A stretch of 64,000 nt of DNA. It comes from Siphonodentalium dalli (taxonomy: Eukaryota; Mollusca; Scaphopoda; Gadilida; Siphonodentaliidae). Positions 46,615 through 56,031 of this stretch are shown piece after piece; positions within the stretch are counted from its first letter, which is position 1, and each line of letters begins with the position of its first letter. Made by a program: the position numbers and the translations under genes. The notes beneath the pieces are model-generated. The model saw only the letters and a program-made list of their open reading frames with translations. It was not told the DNA's origin and searched no databases. Location: NCBI GenBank assembly GCA_032622095.1, contig CP136065.1, positions 39,807,503 through 39,871,502 on the forward strand. Reading direction: 5' to 3'.

Positions 46615-46736
46615 CAACGTCGTGTTCGATGCATCTGTCGGCGTATATAAGTGTCTGATGTCAGTATATATACTACAGTATGTAGTTCGGCATCAGACAC
46701 TTCTGTGCGCCGACATATGCATCGAAAATGACGTTG
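46615..46736. repeat. 122-bp imperfect hairpin
   Basis: The arms CAACGTC...TTCGATGCAT and ATGCATCGAA...GACGTTG pair, and an inner stem GGCG...AAGTGTCTGATG/CATCAGACACTT...CGCC continues the fold around an AT-rich loop. It may be a small MITE or a foldback. If transcribed it would resemble a miRNA precursor in size, which is speculative. Confidence 0.6.
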
Positions 46737-46807
46737 GTTTCATATATATTTTCCACTCAGTACTATCTGAGTGTGCCGACCCAGGCGTTGTCACCTCCCT
46801 ATCTTAA

Positions 46808-47199
46808 CCCTTTACCCAACAGAAGGGCCCTGTGCCAATGCATTCTCTTATATATACGAGTCGACCATAGGTCGCCTCGCATATATAAGAGAATGCATTG
46901 GCTTAACACATTAAAAATTATAAAATTGTTAAAGAATGTAAGAAAAAATGGTAAAATGTGTTAAAAAAAGATTTTTTTTAGGCCAATGCATTCTCTTATA
47001 TATGGGAGGCGACCTATGGTCGACTCGCATATATAAGAGAATGCATTGGCACAGGGCATAACTGTAACCATCACAATGTTGTCAATGAGCCGGTTCCAAT
47101 GATATCCATATTTGTATGGTTCTATTGAGACAGACCCAAGATAATTTAGGCTGTTGAAGCTTTATTTGGCCGGTTTTGGCCGGTTTGTTGGGTAAAGGG
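46808..47199 (+). mobile_element. Family P cassette MITE, 392-bp intact copy (plus)
   Basis: TTAA is duplicated at 46804-46807 and 47200-47203. The ends CCCTTTACCCAACA and TGTTGGGTAAAGGG are perfect inverses. The sequence is nearly identical to 23709-24100, differing by scattered substitutions (for example TATATACGAG for TATATGCGAG in hairpin 1). The length matches to the base. Confidence 0.93.
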
Positions 47200-47365
47200 T
47201 TAAAAAACAAATGTGTTTATTGTTCTATCCCAGTTCATAGAAAATGATTGAACAAAAAAAAAGTTATTGATGATAGAAGCTCCCGTTGACTGGTCTTTCT
47301 GACTCGGAATTATTATTTGACACCCCCGAATCTTTACAGTTCGAGGAAGAGGTACACGTCTTTAA

Positions 47366-47872
47366 CCCTTTCATGACGGAAGCTGCGCTGGTGCGACATT
47401 AAAGACTCTGTGCCAATGCATTTTCTTATATATGTATACATAAGAGAATGTTTTGGCCTAACAATCTTTTTTATCATTGTTTCTTACATCCTTTAACAAA
47501 TTTTATCATTTTTTAAAAATAATTTTGTATTACATTCTTTAATAATGTATATGATTTTTTTTTATAATTTTTGTCTTATATTCTTTAACAATTTGAATTA
47601 TTTTTCTTTTCTTCTAAAAAATGTTATCCTGTTTTATCAGTTTTTCTTACATTCTTTATCAATATTTTTATAATTTTTTCTTACATTCTTCAACAATTTT
47701 TATCATTTATTTCATTATTTCTTACACCCTTTTACAATTCTTTTAAATTTTTTCTTACATTTTTTAACGATTATAAAAAGTAATATCAAATTTGTTAGGC
47801 CAATGCATTCTCTTATATGCGAGGCGACCTATGGTCGACTCGATTATGTAAGATAATGCATTGGCACAGGGT
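47366..47872. mobile_element. Family M cassette MITE with expanded spacer, right end lost
   Basis: TTAA (47362-47365) is followed by CCCTTTCATGACGGAAGCTG. Hairpin 1 is shrunken (loop reduced to TATATATGTATACATA). The spacer has expanded to several imperfect copies of TTCTTACATTCTTTAACAAT over about 340 bp. Hairpin 2 (about 47799-47865) has small deletions. After GGCACAGGG the right terminus is missing. Confidence 0.78.
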
Positions 47873-47879
47873 CAGTGAT

Positions 47880-49560
47880 AGGGAGACATTCTTGTGTTGT
47901 TCCCACTAGTTCTCGTGTTGGGATTTGAAATGTTTATATTATTTTGCATGTCTTAAATTGCACATCAAAATACTGTTGGCTTCACAGTTTGTCATCTGGA
48001 TGTTTGAGTATTAAAAGAAGACCAAAAATGAAGAAAACATTTATTATTTTATTCACATATAAAATGGAATCAGTATCTTTTCGCAACTGGCAAACAATTT
48101 GACGATACAAGGGTCCATTGTACCGGTTGCCAAGGGTTGTTTCATGAAAATTGTCTGTATCTGGAAATACGTTAAGAGTTGATGGCGTGCTTAAATGACC
48201 ATATTACCCCGCTCTATCCTATATTTGGCGTAACTGTTCGTATGTGTGCGTGTTTTACAGTACAGAACTGCTATGCATGCAACGCCGTGATAATGTTAGC
48301 AATATGCTTCATAAGTCCGAACACATTTGGGCTGTGCTATTCTAGAAATTGCATTCGGCTATTAACCACATTTTGTGATTTGGAACACTCTGTCACAAAG
48401 CAGACAATCCATAGTTTCATGTGTTAAGGGGTCGTGTATCTTGGTTTCGCGACGGGGAGCCGCTCTATGGTACAATGCAACTTTGGCTTTTAAACCCACC
48501 GATGTCGAATGTGTTAATCGAATGTTTGTGAAACACAATGTCGCTCAAATCTGAACCAGCGTGGGGCAGTCTTCAAGGATCTCTTGGACCGTTTGTGCTA
48601 GCAATCTAAGCGAACAACACGACAAACACACATGGATGTTAATTTTCTCTGTTTTGTTCTTCAGGGAATTTGATGGGGCTGTGTTTGATATTGGTTCATT
48701 TCCTACGATCATTGAGTCGTTTTCAATCTAAACGTTTGATAACCCAGAACTATGAGTTAGCGAGTAGCTCTCTATTGCTGTCGGATCGGTAGGTTTCTGT
48801 CGAGCAAATAAAGCGAGATGAGCATAACAAAGGACTGGCCACAATTATTATCCGTGGACGCTGTCGATGGATGTTTCCGATGAACGCCCAGTTGGAAGGG
48901 TTCAAGGAGTTAATTATCGCCCACGCCACGTCATGTGCGCCTAATAATTCAGCAAGCCCAACACGTGCAAAGTATGTAAATTCTTGCAATTAAGGCAAAA
49001 ATCGTTAAAGTCCCGAAATTATTTGGCAATGAAAAGAAATTGCACTGTTCATTTCCGAGTTACGACCATGGGGGTCTATTGTTGAGTTTATACATGCGCC
49101 AGCTTTCCATGTCGTAATTGGTGGCGCTGAATAGCATAGCCTCTAGGTATGTGGAATATAATTTGTCAAATAATTCGTGCCATAAAAAAATAATTATGAA
49201 ATGGAGTTTTCAGAAAACCCTTGTACCATCATGTATAGTGAACAGGGATACAATTCTATACGAATTACAAGCATGTGTTGTTTATGGGTGCGCATTCGAT
49301 CATCATTAATGTTCACTTTTACTTAGATAGTGTTGTCATGACTCTCAAAAAGTCATACATTCTTAGTTATATTAGAAAACCCATGTGAAATTTTAAAGCG
49401 ATATAAAAATTTCTAGCCTCAACTTAATGCTTTCTAAGCTGTGTGTGTTAATTTGCGATACTTCGTAAACAAGAGCTGGCCCTTGGAAAACATCTGTTGC
49501 TTATACATTTAATATACGGGATCCATCATCGGGTTATGTGCAAAATACCATCAATCGTAT
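47880..49560. other. No gene recognised
   Basis: This is about 1.7 kb of unclassified sequence. Frames at 48179-48427 (plus) and 48750-48989 (minus) lack domains that I recognise. Confidence 0.35.
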
Positions 49561-49569
49561 ATGGCCACA

Positions 49570-49960
49570 TATTTCGGAGGAAGTGCGTTGTGCTGCTCCA
49601 GAATGGCAGATAAAGAATTTCGGAGGAAGTGGGTTCTAATCCAAGTTCAGACCGATACGCTTCTCAACTCTCGGTGAAAGTGCTGCCATTTTAAGGATGT
49701 CCCCGTAACCGATGTGGTTAGGTCGTGTGCTGGAAGAGGTTGGTGCGGGTTCGAACCTCGGCATGGGCGAAAATCGGGACAGATTTTCAAGCTAAAGCCG
49801 ACATTGATCTGGTTTGAGGGACATCTCAATGTGCCATTCCGACCGACACATGGCCATTTCGATAAGAAATGAGAATTTGTTCACGCTCACTGACTTGAGC
49901 AAATATGAAGCAATGAACAATCATACTGAGTCCGTGCCTCCATAACTCTGATATATATAA
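49570..49960 (+). mobile_element. tRNA-derived SINE, full-length copy 5 (plus)
   Basis: The order is a leader with CGGAGGAAGTGCGTTGTGCT (and a second TTTCGGAGGAAGTG), CAACTCTCGGTGAAAGTGCT, GTAACCGATGTGGTTAGG (box A), GGTTCGAACCTC (box B), GGGCGAAAATCGGGACAG, GAGGGACATCTCAATGTGCC and GGCCATTTCGATAAGAAATG, ending near GAGTCCGTGCCTCC. This is the best copy for defining the family. The leader upstream of the tRNA-like head is unusual and is shared with other copies, so it is part of the element. Confidence 0.8.
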
Positions 49961-49964
49961 CAAT

Positions 49965-50625
49965 GTCGTCTGGCCCAAACTGCGATAACGTGAAAGACGA
50001 TTTGCATATATTATGCATGAGTTGTGTTTAAAAGTACATGTATATGTACATGTGCGACTATAATTTGTGTGGTAGTCAAGATAGAGATCGGCTCTCTAAA
50101 ATGTTAACCAGATAGCTGTTTTCTTTTTGATCCCCAAAAAAAAAAAGAGGCTATACCAAGAAAGGAATTTCTCAAAGCCAAATATCGCGGCCGCTTTAAT
50201 CCATGAGCGAATATAGATTCTACCAATCACAGCCATAATATATCGACAATCAATCATCGTTCTTCACAAACAAAATATTAGAAGTGTGCGCACAACATGC
50301 GCTCGAAAAGTTTGGTTCCCAGAGAACTCATACAATGGCTAAGGCCCGCGGGTTATCTCCGTTCTCAGAAGTTGTATAATCGCCGCCTTCTACACTGCAC
50401 AAAGAAATCGCCTCCTCTTAACGTCGATTCGTCGTATTGATCATGAAAGGCATTTTGAGAAAATTGTGTTATTTTAAAGAAGTATGATTTTATATTAGAT
50501 GATCGATAATATCGCGAGGAGATACAGTTGCTCTGTTGTCAGTCTTTGAAGTTTCTGTGGTTCCCTCTTTCGGGAAATGCCTTAAGACACGACTGAACCA
50601 GTTGTTGTGTAACTTCAAGCCAATC
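49965..50625. other. No gene recognised
   Basis: This is unclassified, with a poly(A) run near 50137. Confidence 0.3.
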
Positions 50626-50628
50626 GGC

Positions 50629-50834
50629 TTAACCCTTTCAGTGCCAAGTCCGATTTTTGTATCAACCCATATTTCCTTGAGCATTTTTCAAATTTATTGA
50701 TTATAATAATGTGATACATTGATGGAAAGAGCTCTTTCCATCAATGTATCACATTATTATAATCAATAAATTTGAAAAATGATCAAGGTAATATGGGTTG
50801 ATACAAAAATCGGACTTGGCACTAAAAGGGTTAA
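50629..50834. mobile_element. 198-bp near-perfect palindromic MITE flanked by TTAA
   Basis: TTAA duplications are at 50629-50632 and 50831-50834. The 198-bp body begins CCCTTTCAGTGCCAAGTCCG and ends CGGACTTGGCACTAAAAGGG. The two arms match almost base for base to the centre, GGAAAGAGCTCTTTCC, leaving virtually no loop. CCCTTT ends and a TTAA target again suggest a piggyBac-like donor, but the sub-terminal sequence differs from families P and M and there is no two-hairpin cassette. Confidence 0.93.
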
Positions 50835-50929
50835 TCTGATATGTCTCAGGAGATGAATGTGATCTTATTCTTTCTGGTGGATGCGTTGCTTTATGAAACC
50901 AAGGTACCCGCCACACTTAACATGGGAAA

Positions 50930-51190
50930 GATAAGATACGATTGATCGTCCAGCGATAACAATTGATTGTCACACTATACCCAGCTAAACTTGAAATGAC
51001 CTACGATATTTATATTTCCGATCAGATCATTCTGTTTCGACAGTGCTGATTCAACGCAAGTCGTTGATGTAATAATAGGTTAACCGACTAAGTGGAAACG
51101 AGCGAGAAAGTGTGTAAAGCAATAAGATTATGACAAAGCATTGACTCGTATAACTGAACGGATACCCGGTTAGCTAAACAATTGTCAGCA
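50930..51190 (+). repeat. Dispersed repeat with GGAAACGAGCGAGAAAGTGT
   Basis: The segment contains 'ttgaaatgacctacgatatt', 'ccgatcagatcattctgttt', 'gtggaaacgagcgagaaagt' and 'aacggatacccggttagcta'. Related strings in the same order occur near 19.34-19.48 kb and 54.5-55.3 kb, and in reverse at 17.56-17.80 kb. It is old, and its class is unknown. Confidence 0.45.
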
Positions 51191-51494
51191 TACGCCAGAA
51201 ATCAAGACCTAATTGTGACGCACAGATATAGTTGGATGGCCGAACGCCTCTTTATATTTATTTGGCCCTCCCCCAACAACGTTGTTAGATTGGTTGAAAT
51301 TGTCATGCAGTTCGTCCAATGTACATGTCAAATCATGGCAGACACAAATGACTGCCAGTGGTCCAGTAGGTACGGTACATAGCTCATTAGGCCGACATAA
51401 GGCGCACAGCAATGATAGAGCTGGTTCGATTCCGGATATGTGCGAATCTGTTATCCACGCAAAAGGAAAGCATACCGATTTCTGTACATGTCAG

Positions 51495-51775
51495 TTCTTT
51501 GTATATAGTCGAACCCATGTTCAGACAGATACAGTTCACAACTCTCGGTGAAAGGACTTCATTTAAAGGATGTCCATTTATTCGAGAGGGTTAGTTCGTA
51601 GATAAGAGCAGTCTTGGCTAAACAATGTTGGCGCGGGTTCGAACGCCGACATGGGCGAAATGATCTGAGTTGAGGAACATCTCAATGTACCATTCCGATA
51701 AATACATGGCCATTTCGATAAAAAATGATACTATGTTGACGCTTAAGAAAGCAAGCTATCACTTATAGCTATCAC
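51495..51775 (+). mobile_element. tRNA-derived SINE copy 6 (plus)
   Basis: 'cccatgttcagacagatac', CAACTCTCGGTGAAAGGACT, a diverged head with GCGGGTTCGAACGCC (box B), GACATGGGCGAAATGATCTG, 'gaggaacatctcaatgtacc' and GGCCATTTCGATAAAAAATG follow the order of copy 5. Box A is eroded. The end is lost near 51775. Confidence 0.7.
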
Positions 51776-51987
51776 TTAACAGGTTCCTTGGTCGATCACG
51801 CGGTTTGATCACGTGTCGAAGCTACGCATAATTGTCGTGAGTGAAACTAGTCGCCGCATTTGTCTTCAATTCACGACACTTTATAGAGAGTAAATGTACT
51901 GTTGGTATATGATGAATACATTATATAATGAATATAATTTATCAGCCCCGTTTTCAAGTTTGTATGGAATTATATCTGTTCAGCATA

Positions 51988-52373
51988 ATTTACTCTGTGA
52001 TTTACTCTGTGATTTACTCTGTGATTTACTCTGTGAGTTACTCTGTGGTTTACTCTGTGATTTACTCTGTGAGTTACTCTGTGAGTTACTCTGTGATTTA
52101 CTCTGTGATTTACTCTGTGATTTCCTCTGTGATTTACTCTGTGAGTTACTCTGTGATTTCCTCTGTGGTTTACTCTGTGATTTACTCTGTGATTTCCTCT
52201 GTGATTTACTCTGTGGTTTACTCTGTGATTTACTCTGTGATTTCCTCTGTGATTTACTCTGTGATTTCCTCTGTGATTTACTCTGTGATTTACTCTGTGA
52301 TTTACTCTGTGAGTTACTCTGTGAGTTACTCTGTGATTTACTCTGTGATTTACTCTGTGAGTTACTCTGTGAG
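51988..52373 (+). repeat. 12-bp minisatellite, about 32 copies
   Basis: The unit is GATTTACTCTGT with three common variants: GAGTTACTCTGT, GATTTCCTCTGT and GGTTTACTCTGT. Because 12 is divisible by 3 and the unit has no stop in two frames, long repetitive frames (Leu-Leu-Cys-Asp-type and Val-Ile-Tyr-Ser-type) appear. These should not be read as genes. The order of variants is non-random, with paired GAG units and alternating TTCC units, indicating segmental duplication within the array. Confidence 0.95.
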
Positions 52374-52452
52374 TTACATGCTCTTTCTAGATACGTGAAT
52401 TGAAGTTAAAAAGTCCGTAGAATTATGAATCTGAATCAAATTCCACCGTGTA

Positions 52453-52546
52453 TTAGTCCTTAAATCTTCATGCCTTACATCCATCATATGGACATTTAGT
52501 CCTTAAATCTTCATGCCTTACATCCATCATATGGACATTTAGTCCT
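52453..52546 (+). repeat. 43-bp tandem duplication
   Basis: TTAGTCCTTAAATCTTCATG begins at 52453 and again at 52496, with identical following sequence up to CATATGGACA. A third TTAGTCCTT starts at 52539. Confidence 0.93.
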
Positions 52547-52607
52547 TTCGCAAGAGATTGTTTAGTAAAATAACGAAACCAAGTCCTGTCAATTTACTGA
52601 TTAGTCC

Positions 52608-52718
52608 TATACATTCAACCAACGTCCGTAATTTTACAGAATAATGAGCTGGGCAATATTTTCCCAGCACTTTATTCCGTAAAAATACAGAAATCCTAGG
52701 CCTTTCTAACAGTGTTTA
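52608..52718. repeat. Foldback repeat with GTCCGTAATTTTACAG and AACAGTGTT
   Basis: The 'ccgtaattttacagaataa' and 'ttattccgtaaaaatacag' arms flank an inner stem, GCTGGGCAATATTTTCCCAGC, which is a tight hairpin. AACAGTGTT closes the right side. It is related to the 34.17 kb repeat. Confidence 0.6.
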
Positions 52719-52719
52719 G

Positions 52720-54200
52720 ACATTCAATTACGCTATGTGGCTCCGGTATAACACATCAATTCGTGTTGGATATCGAGATAATAAGATTTATAGGATCCAC
52801 ACAAAACGTCGCTACTCTCGAAGGTAATCATGACCTTATGGCACATTCCTTGTGGGCCACACATTATATACACACGGATGGCGCTTGTGATTCTTCCTTA
52901 CACAATATATGTTTGTCGTATAACTTTCAATTATTCATTGTGATATTTCATTCTGATAAATTGTGGTTTTCCATATCGAACATTCATTTGTGCATCTATC
53001 TGTCTAATATATAGACACATCTGTCTAATGTAGGCAGAAAAACATAGGTAGTGTCTATGAGACCACTGAGTTCTATTCCACCGATACGACACAATATATA
53101 TATTACCACTTAAATAATGCTGACAGAGTAGAGACGACATTCTTCGAAAGCACACGTTCTGGTATATCTGCCAGTCTAGAATGGTTTTTGACTCCCTTAT
53201 GTTCAACTATTTATAATTGTATCGAAATATCAAATTTAAATTGATATATAGGATTCAGGCCTCACAGTAAAGTGATGTGGAATATTCTACTGAGGTAATG
53301 GCTGCGGACACGCGTACCACAGTAGCGATGGCATAGTAGGCGTGACAATTTATTATGGTGGAGATTGGTGACAATTGATCGTAATAAGTATGTGCCATAG
53401 CTAGACATGTTGCCCACTGAGTTTCCGCACAATTAGTCGACTGGACCAATTAACCCATTGCGTTTCACCAAGGTTGATCTCTACTCATTACGTTTTGCTG
53501 CATTGTATTCTCTACGATATAATATATGCGATATATTTATTTATCTCACGTGACTATCTAAGCCTTATCCACGCTTGTGATTGGTTGCTTGCCATTCACT
53601 GTTATCGATAGTGTTCAACGACACGATAGTGGCCTCCTAATTTTAGCACACCCACTATCGCTTGGAAAATCCAGAAATATATTTATAGCATGCCCACTAT
53701 TCCGGGGAGGTAATTTGACAGTCATCATCTCCGCCTCGCTGCAAAAGTTCAACATTTGTTGTCCAAAATGTCTTTGTAATCGACAACTAGAGCACAATAA
53801 ATGATCATAAGCAAATTCTTTATGTTATTTGTGATGTTTTACCCATGTTTGATGTGGCGATTTATCATGTTCATTTCTGCGCTGATCACAATATCGCTTC
53901 GATATTTTTGTCTATTTTCTTAGTTCGCGCTACGAAATTTTGTAAACGAATCTTTTGAACTGACATCATTGTTTAACAACAACATCAACAACGATGTTCG
54001 CTTTCCATTGCAAGTCAAAATGGCAACAATTATTCCTGAGGAAGAAAATTTAAGATTTGCCAAATTAGAAGCCGGGGAAAGCAAAACAAATAAAAGAAGA
54101 AAAAAAATTTGCACTGAAAATTTTGAATTAATTCTGCAATGAAAAGGGAATACAGGATTGTGAATTGTTTGACATTATTGGTCCTGGGACAGAATGAAGA
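52720..54200. other. No gene recognised
   Basis: Unclassified sequence. Frames at 52712-53014 (plus) and 52931-53206 (minus) show no domain that I recognise. Confidence 0.3.
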
Positions 54201-54207
54201 ACGTTCG

Positions 54208-54320
54208 ATGAAATATAATAAATATTGCACGGCTTGTCGGTGACTGTGCCAAAAATAGTGGTCCTCTGTGGAGCCTCCGGCTCGGGGACTATTCCTCCCC
54301 TCGTGCAATATTTATAAAAT
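54208..54320. repeat. Foldback with AATATTGCAC/GTGCAATATT arms
   Basis: AATAAATATTGCACG near 54216 and CGTGCAATATTTATAAAA near 54302 are inverse repeats separated by about 70 bp, which contains a GAGCCTCCGGCTC mini-hairpin. It is probably a small decayed element. Confidence 0.5.
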
Positions 54321-54324
54321 AGAC

Positions 54325-55860
54325 CATCGGAAACCAACTGAAAAAATCGTTTTTCCGGATACCCGAATACGGATACAATTACATCCTGCTAATTGCAGGC
54401 ATAATGCAACCCAATTAAATATTTTGTCATCTCCACACTTATCCCGGTTGCTATAAAGTGCACCACATCGTTCAGTGATAACAGTAGGCCCGATCTTACC
54501 CCGGGCAAAACTCGAAACGACCAGATACTGTAGCAATATGATACTTAGATTCCAGATCAGCTTAATCTGTTTCAGCAGTGAAGATTTTTTATGAAAGCCG
54601 CTGATATAACAGTATAACACCACCGATATCGAAAGCCGTTTTATGGCAAGGAAACTGTGTCTATCCGAACCCAATTGTGTGGAGTTGCCACCTCCTACCG
54701 ACAGTGGTTTGACACTATGCCTAACCATGTTGACCGGTCCGTGAGTATATCAAAATTATCATCTAAACGCACTCAGTACCCGACAGCAAGTTATAATACC
54801 ATACACTGGAGCTGCTATATGTACGATTCCCTTTGGTTATATGTGACCATTGCAAGTAACATTTTACGGTAAAACAATGAGGTGCCCAACTAAGAAAGGG
54901 GAAATATACTTGTTACGCTTCGGAATATATATTTCGCCAACATACACCCATTTGATAACAGAAACGAACATGTTACAGAAATAAAATATTTCTTCACAAC
55001 GAGAATAGTTTATTAAATCACAATTATCGGTAACTCAAAACTAATAGATCAAAACCAGAATGATTGTTCCAAAATCAATAGATTTTGATCAAAATCAATT
55101 AGGAACCAATATTTCTAAGAGTGTATGTGCATTGGGTAAAAGCCAACTCAAGTTGAAAGGAACGAGAAAGTGTGTCGAAACAGTAGAATTACACGACACC
55201 GTTGATGCGGATCGTATCAGCGCGCCGTATGACGAATCAATGCTAACTTAATCATGTATACGGATTCCGTTTCGATAGCTAAATTATCGACACAAAATTA
55301 TGTTTTTTTTTGCGTTACGCTCATTTGTTCCATATAACGGAGTACGTGGTTCATTGACTTCCATATCGTTGATCATATGCATGCATATCGACATTTTTGC
55401 ACATATGTTGATTTTATTCACAGCGCTATTCTCGTACCACATATAATACTCGAGTATATTGACCGTATACAAGTGGAGTTCGACCAGGCTATTAGATTGC
55501 GAGTATTGGTTAACTCTCACAAAGGGTTCGAATGAAACCGGATCGGCCTCTGGTCCGACCCATGCATGGCCAGATAAACACCATCGGGAGGCCGCTAAAA
55601 GCCCCGATGTTCCGTCCTCTTATATCTGTTATTTCCCGATGATTCGATGAAAGGATATGCATCGATCGGCTTTCTGTAAACTCTGTCCCGTCCGGGAAAA
55701 GCATTCGAATAATGTACTTATAAGATTCGAGAGTACGACATGATTCCCGGAGATATGGCTTCATCTGTCCCCAGTGTCTGGGCACCGACACCACAAATGG
55801 CCGAACTCTTGGAATGTTCCTGTAAACAGACACGCTTGAACATCAAAAGTAGCTACTCGT
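54325..55860. other. No gene recognised; parts resemble the 50.9 kb dispersed repeat
   Basis: 'ctcgaaacgaccagatactgt' with 'cagatcagcttaatctgtttc' (about 54510-54575), and 'ggaacgagaaagtgtgtcgaa' (about 55159), match the order seen at 50.99-51.12 kb with an intervening stretch. Frames are short and featureless. Confidence 0.35.
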
Positions 55861-55864
55861 ATAT

Positions 55865-55911
55865 GCTTGGCTTCGGAAGAGAAAGTTCAAAACATTCTCT
55901 TCCGAAACCAA
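55865..55911. repeat. 47-nt tight hairpin
   Basis: CTTGGCTTCGGAAGAGAA pairs with TTCTCTTCCGAAACCAAG with one mismatch, around an 11-nt loop. It lies just upstream of a SINE fragment. The function is unknown. Confidence 0.7.
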
Positions 55912-55914
55912 GTA

Positions 55915-56029
55915 CAAAACAATCGTGCTTCGAACCCAGACATGGGTGAAACTCTGGGCTGATCGGAATAAAGGGACGTCTCAATATACATACAGAAGGA
56001 CTGAACACAATATACCGAATCAGTGCCTA
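55915..56029 (+). mobile_element. tRNA-derived SINE fragment, copy 7
   Basis: GTGCTTCGAACCCAGACATGG (box-B-like) is followed by GGTGAAACTCTGGGCTGAT and 'gggacgtctcaatatacat', then 'gactgaacacaatataccg'. The head and most of the body are gone. A family T MITE begins immediately downstream. Confidence 0.5.
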
Positions 56030-56031
56030 TA

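Noticed and set aside
51894-52403. 169- and 156-codon frames rich in Leu-Cys-Asp or Tyr-Ser-Val
   Set aside because: They are translations of a 12-bp minisatellite, which is open in two frames at once.
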